Of a DNA stretch of 64,000 nt, positions 26,347 to 36,200 are shown in pieces. The notes below the pieces were generated by a model, which did not search any database, was not told where the DNA came from, and saw nothing but the letters and a program-made list of their open reading frames with translations. Within the stretch, counting starts at the first letter, position 1. Each line of letters begins with the position of its first letter. A program made the position numbers and the translations under genes. The stretch spans positions 806,001 through 870,000 of the forward strand of contig NC_016627.1 of the NCBI RefSeq assembly GCF_000237085.1. The letters run 5' to 3'. The DNA is from Acetivibrio clariflavus DSM 19732. GTDB lineage: Bacteria; Bacillota; Clostridia; Acetivibrionales; Acetivibrionaceae.

Positions 26347-26853
26347 GTGGAAACTTATATAAGAATTGCAGGAATAATAAAAGAATCAATAGTGGATGGA
26401 CCGGGAATACGAATGGTAGTTTTTGCCCAGGGCTGCAAACATAAATGCCCTGGCTGCCATAACCCGGAAACCCACTCTTTTGATGGAGGTACATTGGTAA
26501 CAGTTGATTCAATAATTGATCAGGCAAAAAAGAATCCTATGCTGGATGGTATCACATTCAGCGGAGGTGAACCTTTTGAACAGGCTGAGGCTTTTGCCGT
26601 TCTTGCCAAAGAAGCAAAAAAGCTGAACCTTAATATAGTAACTTATACCGGTTACACTTATGAATACATCATGGAGAACTTATCTGGTTTTAGTGGTTGG
26701 GAAGCATTGCTTAATGAAACTGATATACTTGTGGATGGCAGGTATGAAGAAGATAAAAGAAATCTTCTTTTGAAATTCCGGGGTTCGGAAAACCAGAGGT
26801 TAATTGACGTTAAAAGGACAAAATCCGAAAACAGAATTGTTGTTATGGATTAG
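26347..26853 (+). CDS. nrdG: Anaerobic NTP-reductase activating enzyme (radical SAM)
   Basis: 168 residues from GTG 26347, chosen because GGTGAT sits just before it; upstream in-frame starts lack a site. Radical SAM signature C-x3-C-x2-C in GCKHKCPGCHNP binds the 4Fe-4S cluster and S-adenosylmethionine; the GGE-like motif follows as FSGGEPFEQ. It abstracts hydrogen from the conserved Gly of NrdD to create the radical. It shares the nrdD transcript and therefore the cobalamin control. Confidence 0.93.
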   Translation: METYIRIAGIIKESIVDGPGIRMVVFAQGCKHKCPGCHNPETHSFDGGTLVTVDSIIDQAKKNPMLDGITFSGGEPFEQAEAFAVLAKEAKKLNLNIVTYTGYTYEYIMENLSGFSGWEALLNETDILVDGRYEEDKRNLLLKFRGSENQRLIDVKRTKSENRIVVMD

Positions 26854-26961
26854 TAAAAGGGAATCGTTATATAATACCTTGCTAAAGTTATTAATATAAC
26901 GATTATTTTTATTTTAAGTATGATAATGGAATGACTTGTTGAAAGAGACAAAGAAAATAAA

Positions 26962-27108
26962 ATGGAAGCCTTACAAAGGAAAGTGAAAAGATATATTGGC
27001 AAAAAATTTCCTTCCTGGAAATTAAAAACTATACCAGGAAGGAATCCTCTATTCATTACAAGCAAAATTGTTGTCCCCCGAAAAAACGTTACTTTAAAAA
27101 TTTTATAA
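26962..27108 (+). CDS. Possible small basic protein (48 aa)
   Basis: A 48-codon frame, MEALQRKVKRYIGKK followed by NPLFITSKIVVPRKN, very basic. The reading frame is open for a further nine codons upstream but there is no ribosome site. It may be a remnant of a longer gene or chance. Listed because codon use resembles coding DNA; confidence is low. Confidence 0.25.
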   Translation: MEALQRKVKRYIGKKFPSWKLKTIPGRNPLFITSKIVVPRKNVTLKIL

Positions 27109-27474
27109 TCAATGAGTTTGCATGTTCTAGTTAATATAACGGTTTATTAGATTAAACTTATGCTGCTTTATTATATAGAAAGCATATCTGTATAATTTTA
27201 TGCATAGTTTATTGCAGCTGTAGCAGTTTTATAAAATCCATTGATTTTTTGTATTGTAATTTCCAATTCTATCAAGTTTATAAGTCTGTAAATTATTATA
27301 ACCTTTGTTAAGTCAAATACCACAACGTTTTGGCAAAATATACGGACAGAATATATTGTTTAAAATGTCTATAAAATATATTGAAAGATATGATTCAGTT
27401 CAAAATAATACTTTAAGTTAAAATGTATTTTATAGAATTGTTTTATTATTTCTGCATACGTATGCACGATTTGA

Positions 27475-27609
27475 GGAGTTATCGGTAATATTACTTTACC
27501 CTTCAGTAACCCCTTTCGATTTTTGTATTAATTCTTAGGCCTTAATAATTTCCGTCCCGCCAAGCGATTAACACAAAAATCGGAATAAATATTACAACAA
27601 GTTAACTCC
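27475..27609. repeat. Long imperfect inverted repeat
   Basis: Outer arms GGAGTTA (27475-27481) and TAACTCC (27603-27609), middle arms GTAATATT and AATATTAC, inner arms of 16 bases with one mismatch (CGATTTTTGTATTAAT at 27517-27532, complement at 27567-27582). The whole 135 bases could fold as one interrupted hairpin. It might be a MITE remnant or a structured RNA. The rest of the 1 kb gap 26854-27908 shows no supported gene. Confidence 0.5.
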
Positions 27610-27908
27610 ACCTAAATCATATAAACAACAAACAACTTAACTTATAATTCAATAAAAAGATTGCTTTTTATCTCTTTATGCTATAAGTATGCTGCAGCAG
27701 TTAAGTTTAATTATAGTATATACTATTTACAAATATAGGCAATATGTCGATTGTCATTAAAATTATTACATTTGTCATATATTTTGAAGTCAAACATTAT
27801 AAAAGTAATTGGACACTTTATGAAAGACAAATGGTTTGTGAGAAATTGCAATTAATTTAAGATATGGTATTATATTATTAAAAAAGGTAAACTTTAGGGG
27901 GAGAACTG

Positions 27909-29531
27909 GTGAAAAACTGTAATACCTGCATAATATTGAAAAAGAGTTTTATATTTTTTATTACATTTATCATAATTCTAACTACCGGCTGCATGCAAAA
28001 AAATAAAACGGAACAGAATTTGGTGGTAGCTGTTCAGCATGGAGTAATATCATTGGACCCTGCATTTTTAAGATTGCTGAATGAGCAATATATAGCATGT
28101 AATCTATGGGAGGGGCTTGTCAGAAAGAACCTTAACGGCACTATCGAACCGGGTATAGCAGAAAGCTGGGATATATCGGAAGACGGTTTGGAGTATGTAT
28201 TTAAGTTGAGAAAAAATGCTTTCTGGAGTGATGGAAAACCTGTTACCGCATATGATTTTGAGTATGCCTGGAAACGGGCTTTAGATCCTAATAAACAATC
28301 GGCTGTAGTATTTATGATGTATTATCTTAAAAACGGTGAAGCTTATAATAGAAATGAATGCACAAAAGATGATGTGGGGGTTAAAGCAATAGACGAATAT
28401 ACACTTAAAGTTACACTCGAAAAACCTATTTCATATTTTCTGGAAATACTTAATTACCATACTTATTATCCCGTAAGACAGGATATTATCGAAAAAGATC
28501 CGGATTCATGGTACAGAAAGCCATATTTGATGGTGAGCAATGGCCCTTTTTGTTTAGAGGATTGGGAAGAGAATAAACAGATTAGGACAATAAAAAATCC
28601 TTACTATTGGGATAAGGAGAATGTAAAGCTTAACTCTGTAAGATACCTTATAGAAAGAGTAGATGACGAAGAAATATGGACAAGATATAAAGAAAAAAAG
28701 ATAGATTTCGGATATGTATTTCCGGATGATATTGATATAGCGGACGAAATTGCCACCGGAAGAAATAATGTATTTGCCGATGACTCGCCAACAACTTATT
28801 ACTTATGTATTAATTCAAAAAATAAACCTTTTGATGATGTAAGAGTTAGACAAGCTTTAGAACTTGCAATTGATAGAAACCGCATTGTTGAAGAAGGAAA
28901 AATGAATGAACAGGTAGCGACCGGTTTTGTTCCCTATGGTATACCTGATGCAGAACCGGGCAGTGATTTCAGAATAGTTGGCGGCCACTATATGAGCAAA
29001 GATTTCTCAGAAGAAAATGTAAATAGGGCAAAAGAACTGCTTAAAGAAGCCGGGTATGATGATTTAAGCAAATTTCCGACTATTGTACTGCTTACAAGAA
29101 ATACTGAAAAGGCTAAGTATATTGAAGAATCCTGGGAAAAAAATCTAGGAATCAATGTAGAACTTGATGTGTGCAAAGATGTGCTGTATTCGCAAAAAAA
29201 GGACAATCAGGAATTTGACGTAATAATTAATAGCTGGATAGCAGATTTTCTGGATCCTATAAACTTCCTTGGATTTTTAGCCAGTGAAAGTGCTTTTAAA
29301 GGTATACTTCCATCGGAGTATTATACTCTTGTTAATAATTCTACAAAAACTCCGGACAATCATCTTAGAGTAGGAATGTTACATGAAGCTGAAAAAATAT
29401 TAATGGACTCTTATACTATAATTCCTTTGTTTTATGGAAAAGATGCTTATTATGTGCAGCCATATGTAAAAAACTACATAAAAACTCCTTTGGCTGAAAT
29501 CTATTTTAGAAATGCTTATATAGACAAATAA
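27909..29531 (+). CDS. Oligopeptide-binding lipoprotein (OppA family)
   Basis: 540 residues from GTG 27909 with AGGGGGAG upstream. Lipoprotein signal ends LTTGC, so Cys 28 would be lipidated. The SBP_bac_5 fold is clear: ISLDPAFLR, LWEGLVRKN, AESWDISEDGLEYVFKLR, DFEYAWKRALDP, VRQALELAIDR. It binds peptides or similar ligands outside the membrane. No permease or ATPase gene is adjacent; instead a sensor kinase and response regulator follow by 27 bases, so it may feed a shared Opp transporter or present ligand to the kinase. Confidence 0.9.
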   Translation: MKNCNTCIILKKSFIFFITFIIILTTGCMQKNKTEQNLVVAVQHGVISLDPAFLRLLNEQYIACNLWEGLVRKNLNGTIEPGIAESWDISEDGLEYVFKLRKNAFWSDGKPVTAYDFEYAWKRALDPNKQSAVVFMMYYLKNGEAYNRNECTKDDVGVKAIDEYTLKVTLEKPISYFLEILNYHTYYPVRQDIIEKDPDSWYRKPYLMVSNGPFCLEDWEENKQIRTIKNPYYWDKENVKLNSVRYLIERVDDEEIWTRYKEKKIDFGYVFPDDIDIADEIATGRNNVFADDSPTTYYLCINSKNKPFDDVRVRQALELAIDRNRIVEEGKMNEQVATGFVPYGIPDAEPGSDFRIVGGHYMSKDFSEENVNRAKELLKEAGYDDLSKFPTIVLLTRNTEKAKYIEESWEKNLGINVELDVCKDVLYSQKKDNQEFDVIINSWIADFLDPINFLGFLASESAFKGILPSEYYTLVNNSTKTPDNHLRVGMLHEAEKILMDSYTIIPLFYGKDAYYVQPYVKNYIKTPLAEIYFRNAYIDK

Positions 29532-29557
29532 GAAAGCAATTTACTTGTAATTGGGGA

Positions 29558-31204
29558 ATGAAAGGGACAATGAAAAAAGTTATAGAAGCTAACAACAGTT
29601 TATTAATTAAAAATACAATATTAATATTATTTGTTTTGTTGAATGCAGTTTTCTTTTTTATTTCATATGTGACAAATAATAAAGATTTTGAAGTTATGCT
29701 AAGTCAAAGTATGGATCAGCAACTGGAAGTTGTAGAGGGTTTTTTCAGATATCCTGAAAACATAATAAATATTTTATCTCAAAATGAAGATTTGTCAATG
29801 TATGAGAACGGAAAAGGGGACAGATTTTTTCGTTCTAAGATATTATCATTATTTGAATCAGTTATTATTCCCGATTCCAGAATAAGCAATATCTACTTTG
29901 TTCCGAAGGAAAATGAGACTATTTCTTATAAATTTATAGAACCAGGTATTAATTTAACGGATAAAAACTGGTTTTCGGAAACCTTAGAAAGGAAAACTCA
30001 GTATAACTGGGTATCCCATAAAAGCGAGTTCTCCAATGAGGATGTTATCAGCTGCTTAAGGAAAGTAGTGGATAAATATGGCAATTATATAGGTGTAGTT
30101 GGTTTGGACATTGAATTGTTTAAATTGTCGGAGTTAGTTAAAGATAAGAAAATCGGCAATAATGGATATTTCATGATATTGGATGATAAGAATAAAGTAA
30201 TAGCAACTCCGCATTATAATTATCTTGGACAAAGGATATCCGACAGTAACCTTGATAACATGGACTATAACTCTGCTAAAAGTTTTACACTGGATATATT
30301 CGGCTGTAAAAGTAAATGTATAATATATCAGCTTGAAGAACTTCCGTGGAAAGTTGTCAGTGTAATTCCTAATAGTGAAATAACTCACGGTATTGTAAGT
30401 TCGTCACTTTTGTTTTTCGTATTTAGCATGGCTAGTCTGATAATAGCGTTCATCATGTATTCAAAGAATAAAATCACTGAAGTTGCCAATAGGGAACTCA
30501 AAATTGCCAATGAAAAGCTAAAGGAGTATGCTTCTACAGTAGAAGAGAACGCAGTTTTAAAGGAACGGAACCGCTTGGCCAGAGATGTCCACGATACCCT
30601 TGGATATACGCTTATTGCACTAATAAAACTTATAAGCGAAAGTATATCGTTATGTAGGGTAGATGTTGTTGAAACTGAAAAAAGGCTCAATAATGCGCTT
30701 AAAACCACAAAGGACGGTTTAAAAGAAGTAAGGCGTTCACTTTACGGCTTGATTCCGCAGGAACTGGAGCAAAATAGTTTGTTTGATGCTCTGGAAAAGT
30801 TGGTCAATAACTTTGAGCATTTGGGAGTGAAGGTCGAACTTTCAGTAAATAAGTTAGAAGAGAATATCGGTATGGAATATAAAGAAGTGATATATAGGGT
30901 TTGTCAGGAAGCATTGACAAACTCAGTGAAGCATGGTAAAGCATCGGAAGTTAATATAGTGATTAAATTTACAGATACCCATATAAAGCTTTTTATTTTT
31001 GACAATGGAATTGGGTGTGATAAAAAACGCAAAGGTAAAGGATTCGGATTGCAGGGGATGAGACAAAGAATTGAAAAGCTCAATGGAGAAATCCAATACG
31101 GTTCAGGTGATGGGGAGGGCTTCAATATTCATATTGAATTGCCTTTAAATAAGACAGAAATGGGGGACGAAAATATTTATGATAAAAGTTGTGTTGGCAG
31201 ATGA
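29558..31204 (+). CDS. Sensor histidine kinase (NarL-partner type) with Cache-like domain
   Basis: 548 residues. Membrane segments at about 13-35 and 280-305 bracket an extracellular region with Cache features (DKNWFSETLERK, NGYFMILDDKNKVIATP). The cytoplasmic part has a coiled linker, the HisKA_3 box (RLARDVHDTLGYTLIALIKL) with the phosphorylated His, and an HATPase with N box EALTNSVKHG and DNGIGCD plus GFGLQGMRQRI. The start is uncertain: neither ATG 29558 nor ATG 29570 has an ideal site. It overlaps the regulator gene by 26 bases. Likely senses an extracellular ligand, perhaps via the OppA-like protein. Confidence 0.92.
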   Translation: MKGTMKKVIEANNSLLIKNTILILFVLLNAVFFFISYVTNNKDFEVMLSQSMDQQLEVVEGFFRYPENIINILSQNEDLSMYENGKGDRFFRSKILSLFESVIIPDSRISNIYFVPKENETISYKFIEPGINLTDKNWFSETLERKTQYNWVSHKSEFSNEDVISCLRKVVDKYGNYIGVVGLDIELFKLSELVKDKKIGNNGYFMILDDKNKVIATPHYNYLGQRISDSNLDNMDYNSAKSFTLDIFGCKSKCIIYQLEELPWKVVSVIPNSEITHGIVSSSLLFFVFSMASLIIAFIMYSKNKITEVANRELKIANEKLKEYASTVEENAVLKERNRLARDVHDTLGYTLIALIKLISESISLCRVDVVETEKRLNNALKTTKDGLKEVRRSLYGLIPQELEQNSLFDALEKLVNNFEHLGVKVELSVNKLEENIGMEYKEVIYRVCQEALTNSVKHGKASEVNIVIKFTDTHIKLFIFDNGIGCDKKRKGKGFGLQGMRQRIEKLNGEIQYGSGDGEGFNIHIELPLNKTEMGDENIYDKSCVGR

Positions 31205-31826
31205 TCAGTCTATATTGAGGGAAGGCATCAAGAAAATCCTTGAACAGGATAAAGATATTAAAGTTGTTGGATGTGCTAAAAACGGTAAAGAGGCTTTAAA
31301 ATTATGTCAGCAATTTATGCCGCATGTGGTATTAATGGATATAGAGATGCCCAAATGTGATGGGGTTGAAGGAACCAAACTGATAAAAACTATGTTCAGC
31401 AATATAAAAGTAGTTATGCTTACAGTTTTCAACGATGATGAAAGAATACAAAACGCATTAAACTATGGGGCTGATGGATATTTATTAAAAGATATAGATG
31501 AAGAAGAATTGATACTGAGCGTTAAAGGTGTGGCAGCTGGCTTGGGAATTATGCATAAGGATACATATAACAATGTTGTAAAGAAAATAAATTCTTATTC
31601 TAAAATATCAATAATTGAAAATAAAGGACTGAATGTATTTTTATCTGAGAGAGAAAAAAGCATAATAAGACTTATTGTTGACGGAAAGAGCACAAATGAA
31701 ATAGCTAAAATTTTGCATCTCAGCGAGGGAAGTATAAGAAATGCCATTTCCGGTATATTAAAAAAACTTGATCTTAAAGATAGGACTCAGTTGGGGATTT
31801 TTGCGGTTAAAAACGACATTGTTTAA
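31179..31826 (+). CDS. NarL/FixJ-family response regulator
   Basis: 215 residues. Receiver domain at 1-120 with acidic pocket D8/D9 and phosphoacceptor D54 (VVLMDIEMP). A LuxR-type HTH at ~150-210 (LSEREKSIIRLIVDGKSTNEIAKILHLSEG). It overlaps the kinase gene by 26 bases, which suggests translational coupling and a dedicated pair. Targets are unknown; the adjacent OppA-like gene is the obvious candidate for autoregulation. No terminator seen after it. Confidence 0.92.
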   Translation: MIKVVLADDQSILREGIKKILEQDKDIKVVGCAKNGKEALKLCQQFMPHVVLMDIEMPKCDGVEGTKLIKTMFSNIKVVMLTVFNDDERIQNALNYGADGYLLKDIDEEELILSVKGVAAGLGIMHKDTYNNVVKKINSYSKISIIENKGLNVFLSEREKSIIRLIVDGKSTNEIAKILHLSEGSIRNAISGILKKLDLKDRTQLGIFAVKNDIV

Positions 31827-31949
31827 TTCGAATATTTTTGCTTACTGAAACTATACTTAAATATATTTACAATGAAGGGCATAAAAAGTCGGGTACGGCT
31901 CTCCGATGGGTGGTACAATAGGATTACAGGCAGAAAGGAGCCAAATAGT

Positions 31950-32789
31950 GTGATTGGGTGGATAGAGGGTATCCAAAATGCAATTGAGTACATTGAGGAG
32001 AATCTTACAGAATAACTGAATATTCAAGAAATTGCTGAAAAAGCATGTGTTTCGGCGTTTCATTTTCAGAGAATATTTACTGTACTTTGCGGTTTCACAG
32101 TAGGAGAGTATATCAGAAATCGCAGGCTCAGTATTGCAGCAGAGGAACTTTCCAAAGCGGATGCTAGAGTAATTGATGTTGCAATGAAGTACGGTTATGA
32201 TTCTCCCGACAGTTTTACCCGTGCATTCACCAAGTTTCACGGTATTTCTCCTTCAGCCGCTAAATTAAAAGGTGCAAATCTAAAGTCCTTTGCACCGCTG
32301 AAAATAAAATTAACATTGGAGGGCGGAACAATGCTGGAGTATAAGATTGTTGAGAAGCAACAGTTTACTGTTATGGGTAAAGTAAGAAGTTTTAATACCG
32401 ATACTTCCTATGATGAAATTCCAAAGTTTTGGCAAGAGCATATGCAAAGCGGTGAGAATAATATTGTTTGCGGAATGTATGGGATCTGTATAGACAGCGA
32501 TGGGAAGAATTTCGACTATATGATTGCGGACAACTATTTGCCGTGGAATGAGATTCCTGAAGGCTATGTAACTAGAGTGATTCCTGCAGGAACATGGGCA
32601 GTATTTCCATGTAGAGGGCCATTGCCGAAATCATTGCAGGATGTTAATACAAGAATATGGAGTTAGTGGCTGCCCAATTGCAAAGAATATAAGCTGGCAG
32701 GAAACTATAACGTTGAAATGTATACCCCACCCACAGAGAATCCGGAGGATTATTATTGTGAAATTTGGATTCCGGTTGAGAAAGTTTAG
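31950..32789 (+). pseudogene. AraC-type regulator with GyrI-like domain, two nonsense codons
   Basis: From GTG 31950 (GAAAGGAG upstream) the frame is open to 32789 except for TAA at 32013 and TAG at 32664. It encodes an AraC DNA-binding domain (LNIQEIAEKACVSAFHFQRI, IDVAMKYGYDSPDSFTRAF) and a GyrI/effector-binding domain (EYKIVEKQQFTVMGKVR, YYCEIWIPVEKV). Both stops fit single changes from Glu codons, judging by the intact paralogue at 36719. The protein is dead unless the stops are read through. Confidence 0.85.
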
Positions 32790-32835
32790 GTAATGGTATA
32801 TCTATTTGATAATGTTTTGAGGAGATAGTTTTACT

Positions 32836-33309
32836 ATGCAGTTAAGGCAAGCTAATAAAACCGATGTTTCTCAGCTGATAAATATGCGATTAGCGTATTT
32901 AGCGGAAGATTATGACGGATTAACAGAGGAGCAGACTGACACAATCAGAGTACAACTGCTGGATTATTTCGGGAAACATTTAAACAGAGATTTATTTGTA
33001 TATGTCTGTGAAGATAATGCAGTAATTGTATCGACTGTATTTCTTTTAATCAGTGAAAAACCTGCAAATCCAAGTTTTTTGACTGGATTAACAGGAACAA
33101 TAATGAATGTTTATACGCTGCCACACTATCGCAAAAGAGGAATTGCTGGAAATTTAATAAGGATGGCTATACAGGATGCAAAAAGTAAAAAACTATCTTA
33201 CATTGATTTGAAGGCAACACAGGCTGCTTCTTCATTATATCGCAAACTAGGTTTTGCTCCTGATGAATCAAAATATCTTTCCATGAGATACTACATTAAT
33301 ATAGATTAA
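32836..33309 (+). CDS. GNAT-family N-acetyltransferase
   Basis: 157 residues with GAGGAGAT upstream. GNAT fold: N-terminal LRQANKTDVSQLINMR, acetyl-CoA loop LPHYRKRGIAGNLIRMAI (the R/Q-x-x-G-x-G/A motif A), and C-terminal ASSLYRKLGFAPDE. Substrate cannot be told. It follows the dead AraC regulator by 46 bases and may once have been part of its regulon. Confidence 0.9.
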   Translation: MQLRQANKTDVSQLINMRLAYLAEDYDGLTEEQTDTIRVQLLDYFGKHLNRDLFVYVCEDNAVIVSTVFLLISEKPANPSFLTGLTGTIMNVYTLPHYRKRGIAGNLIRMAIQDAKSKKLSYIDLKATQAASSLYRKLGFAPDESKYLSMRYYINID

Positions 33310-33446
33310 GCATATAATTTTTTGTTAATGCGAAAAGATTTTTAGCAGCATTAACATTTTTTTTATTCTGATTTTCTGATAGAATGTAAAAGTCAACGGT
33401 TTTTGTTACTGAAATAAACGGTTTATAGTATAAAAAAGGAGCTGGA

Positions 33447-34034
33447 ATGATGGCATCCGATAAGAATTCAAGACCGAGAAGTGATGAAGAGCTGCAAAAG
33501 AGCATAGTCGGCGAATTGAAGCCGCATAATGCACCCATCACCCTTGTGGAATATGATCCAAACTGGGAAGAATTGTTTGAAAGGGAAGCCCACCGGATTC
33601 GTTCCATACTGGGCAGCAAGGCATTGCAAATTGAGCATGTAGGTTCCACTTCAGTGCCGGGACTGTGTGCAAAACCAATTATCGATATATTGCTGGTTGT
33701 GGAGAATTCTGCCGACGAATTGTCCTATGTCCCGGTGCTGGAATCAGCCGGTTATACTTTAAGGGTTCGAGAACCTGAGTGGTCTGAACATCGGATGTTT
33801 AAGGGACCGGATACCGACATAAATCTTCATGTGTTCAGTAAGGGAACATCGGAGATAAAGAGGATGCTGCTTTTTCGAGACCATTTGAGGAATAATGAAG
33901 CAGATCGGGAAAAGTATGCACAAGTCAAACGAAGCCTTGCAAAGAATAAATGGAGACATATTCAGCACTATGCAGATGCTAAAACATCAATTATACAGGA
34001 AATTATGAAAAGTGCCGATACTAGTAACAAATGA
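33447..34034 (+). CDS. GrpB/UPF0157-family nucleotidyltransferase-like protein
   Basis: 195 residues with AAAGGAG upstream. The core EYDPNWEELFEREAHRI, then QIEHVGSTSVPGLCAKPIIDILLVV, is the GrpB family; G-S-T-S and P-I-I-D-I resemble the nucleotidyltransferase superfamily active site. Later HLRNNEADREKYAQVKRSLA is also typical. Biochemical activity is poorly known. Single gene with its own promoter region upstream. Confidence 0.88.
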   Translation: MMASDKNSRPRSDEELQKSIVGELKPHNAPITLVEYDPNWEELFEREAHRIRSILGSKALQIEHVGSTSVPGLCAKPIIDILLVVENSADELSYVPVLESAGYTLRVREPEWSEHRMFKGPDTDINLHVFSKGTSEIKRMLLFRDHLRNNEADREKYAQVKRSLAKNKWRHIQHYADAKTSIIQEIMKSADTSNK

Positions 34035-34152
34035 GGAAAACACCAAAAAACATTGTGGAGCAAGTTGAAGAGCCTGTTAAAATAGCAAGGAATGGAAGAG
34101 AGGAGTTTATATTAAAATATTGAGTTTATATATGAAAGTGGGCAAAGAAAAT

Positions 34153-34420
34153 ATGGCAAAGGGTTACACAATTGGAACAATAATAAATATTATTTTTGGA
34201 ATGTTAAGTGTTTCGGTTTTTTATAGCTAGATTATTATTGTGGCCCGGTTCCTGGATTTGGCTTTCGTCTTCAGCCAAGGGAAAGATAATTGGATTTATG
34301 ATTTTACTTGTGTTTGCTTTAGCTGTTTGTATAGTTAATAAAGTTATACTTGGTAAAAACTCAGGCTCGAGTGTTAAAACCTATTTTATATTAAATATTA
34401 TAGCTATTTACTTACACTAG
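34153..34420 (+). pseudogene. Small membrane protein, frameshifted
   Basis: ATG 34153 opens MAKGYTIGTIINIIFGMLSV and stops at TAG after a run of six T near 34220. In the next frame the hydrophobic sequence continues (FFIARLLLWPGSWIW, then GFMILLVFALAVCIVNKV) to 34420. One base in the T run would restore an ~88-residue protein with two or three membrane spans. The next gene encodes a protein of the same kind, so they may be diverged duplicates. Confidence 0.5.
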
Positions 34421-34514
34421 TTACATCATTTGTTATATATAATATAATATTTTAAAACCGGCTTTAGCTTCTTGCCAATGGATTAATAATTATTCCTAAA
34501 AGGAGCATATCGAA

Positions 34515-34808
34515 ATGAAGTTATTATTTGTATTATTTAATTTAATTATGGGATTACTCACTCTTCCTCTTTTCATATTTACAATAATTATGTTTCAAGG
34601 TTTATCGCTTTTTGTTTCAACTACACCTACTTATCATAAAATATTGGCTGTTATTGCAGTATTGATTTATTCAATAATATTATTTTATGTGAACAGAATT
34701 ATTTTTAGAAAAATAAGTATCAACTTTATATTATATTCATTAATTGCGGCGGTAATATATTTAATTTCAGCGATATCGGCATTCATTATATTTTATAAAA
34801 CAGTATAA
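34515..34808 (+). CDS. Small integral membrane protein
   Basis: 97 residues with AAAGGAG upstream. Three hydrophobic spans at about 2-25, 40-58 and 70-95, few charged residues, no motif. Unknown function. Its neighbour upstream is a frameshifted gene for a similar protein. Confidence 0.55.
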   Translation: MKLLFVLFNLIMGLLTLPLFIFTIIMFQGLSLFVSTTPTYHKILAVIAVLIYSIILFYVNRIIFRKISINFILYSLIAAVIYLISAISAFIIFYKTV

Positions 34809-35268
34809 TGGGGACGGCAAACCCTATGAGAATTGTTAAAAAACGAGTGAAATGCCAGGTACTGCTCTGCAGAACGTATCAGGTTGTCTAAATAATAGAA
34901 TAAACCAAAAAGAAAAGGAAACAATAACGAAGCTTTTTTCTGTTAAACTTTAAAAATTGTCATTAATAAGTTTCTCAATCGTATTTGCGTTACTGTGTAT
35001 ATTTAGAGGTTTGATCTCCGGTTCCTAAATCACATTGTCTTCATAGACAAATCTTGAGCCATGGCAGGTGCAATCCCATGGTTTTTCTATAGAATTCCAA
35101 TAAAATACATAGATAATATATAGAATCATATAGAATAAAAACAATCTCTGCTACTTTAATTATAACACAATAAAATTATATATTTTAGACTATTTATTTT
35201 TTGAGCATACTCATATAATATACCTATTGATTTACTGACATAATTATCGATATTAGGAGGGTATAATT
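34809..35268. other. Gene-free stretch
   Basis: 460 bases without a supported gene. GGGGACGG at its left end is a partial match to the dispersed palindrome seen at 36201. The right end contains the hydrolase promoter region. No tRNA, CRISPR or riboswitch pattern seen. Confidence 0.4.
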
Positions 35269-36192
35269 ATGGATACAAATAAAGTTCAAATTCATGGTGA
35301 GGAAAGCGTTCAAAATGTTGGACCATCGAAAATAACGATAGCTTATCAGCGTTTTGGCAATCCTGCATTATCACCTGTTTTCCTGATCATGGGTGCCGGT
35401 GCACAAATGGTTAACTGGCCTGAAGGATTTTGCTTGGAACTGGCTAGTCACGGTCTGCATCCGATTAGGTTCGACAATAGGGATGCCGGACTTTCAACTC
35501 ACTTTTCAGATGCTCCTGTTCCAGACTTTGCAGCGATACAATCCGGTGATTTCTCTACAGTGGCATATACTCTTTCTGACATGGCAGCAGACACAGTAGG
35601 TCTAATGGATGCACTTGGATATGATAGCGTACACCTGGTTGGCGCATCAATGGGAGGAATGATAGCTCAAACAATAGCTATAGAGTATCCCCACAGAGTT
35701 CGGTCTTTGACTTCTATAATGTCAACTACCGGGAATCCTTCTGTAGGACAACCTGACTATTCAGTGCTGGCAAACTTAGGTTCACCTCCTTATGATGACC
35801 GACAAGCCTATATTGATTGGCAGATTAAATCACGCAAAGCTCTTGGTTCTCCCAAATATCCTTTAGATGAAGAAGCTGTTGCTCAAATTGCCGGTCTTGC
35901 CTGGGACAGGGACCACGATCCACTGGCGATGATGCGGCAGGCTGTTGCAGTTATAAAGTCCGGTGATAGAACAGAAAAACTTCGCTCTGTTAAGATACCG
36001 ACTCTTGTTATACACGGTGAAAGCGATAAAATGGTTGATATAAGAGGAGGACGTGCTGTTGCAGCTGCTATTGAAGGTGCTGAACTTGTTACCTTTGAAG
36101 GAATGGGGCATGAACTGCCAAAGCCCTTATGGCCAGTATTCGCAGCTAAGATCGCAAATCTGATTCGTAGGGCAGAGACCTCGCCGCAATAA
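35269..36192 (+). CDS. Alpha/beta hydrolase
   Basis: 307 residues with AGGAGGG upstream, no signal peptide. Alpha/beta hydrolase fold with oxyanion region MGAGAQMVNW, D-N-R-D-A-G-L-S, nucleophile elbow GASMGGMIA (Ser), acid in IHGESDKMVD and catalytic His in GMGHELP. It resembles aclacinomycin-methylesterase/TAP-type hydrolases of broad distribution; substrate unknown. Stands alone, followed directly by a copy of the dispersed palindrome. Confidence 0.9.
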   Translation: MDTNKVQIHGEESVQNVGPSKITIAYQRFGNPALSPVFLIMGAGAQMVNWPEGFCLELASHGLHPIRFDNRDAGLSTHFSDAPVPDFAAIQSGDFSTVAYTLSDMAADTVGLMDALGYDSVHLVGASMGGMIAQTIAIEYPHRVRSLTSIMSTTGNPSVGQPDYSVLANLGSPPYDDRQAYIDWQIKSRKALGSPKYPLDEEAVAQIAGLAWDRDHDPLAMMRQAVAVIKSGDRTEKLRSVKIPTLVIHGESDKMVDIRGGRAVAAAIEGAELVTFEGMGHELPKPLWPVFAAKIANLIRRAETSPQ

Positions 36193-36200
36193 AACAGTAA

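Noticed and set aside
34031-34126. 30-codon frame overlapping the GrpB stop
   Set aside because: Too short, no motif; the overlap alone does not support a gene.
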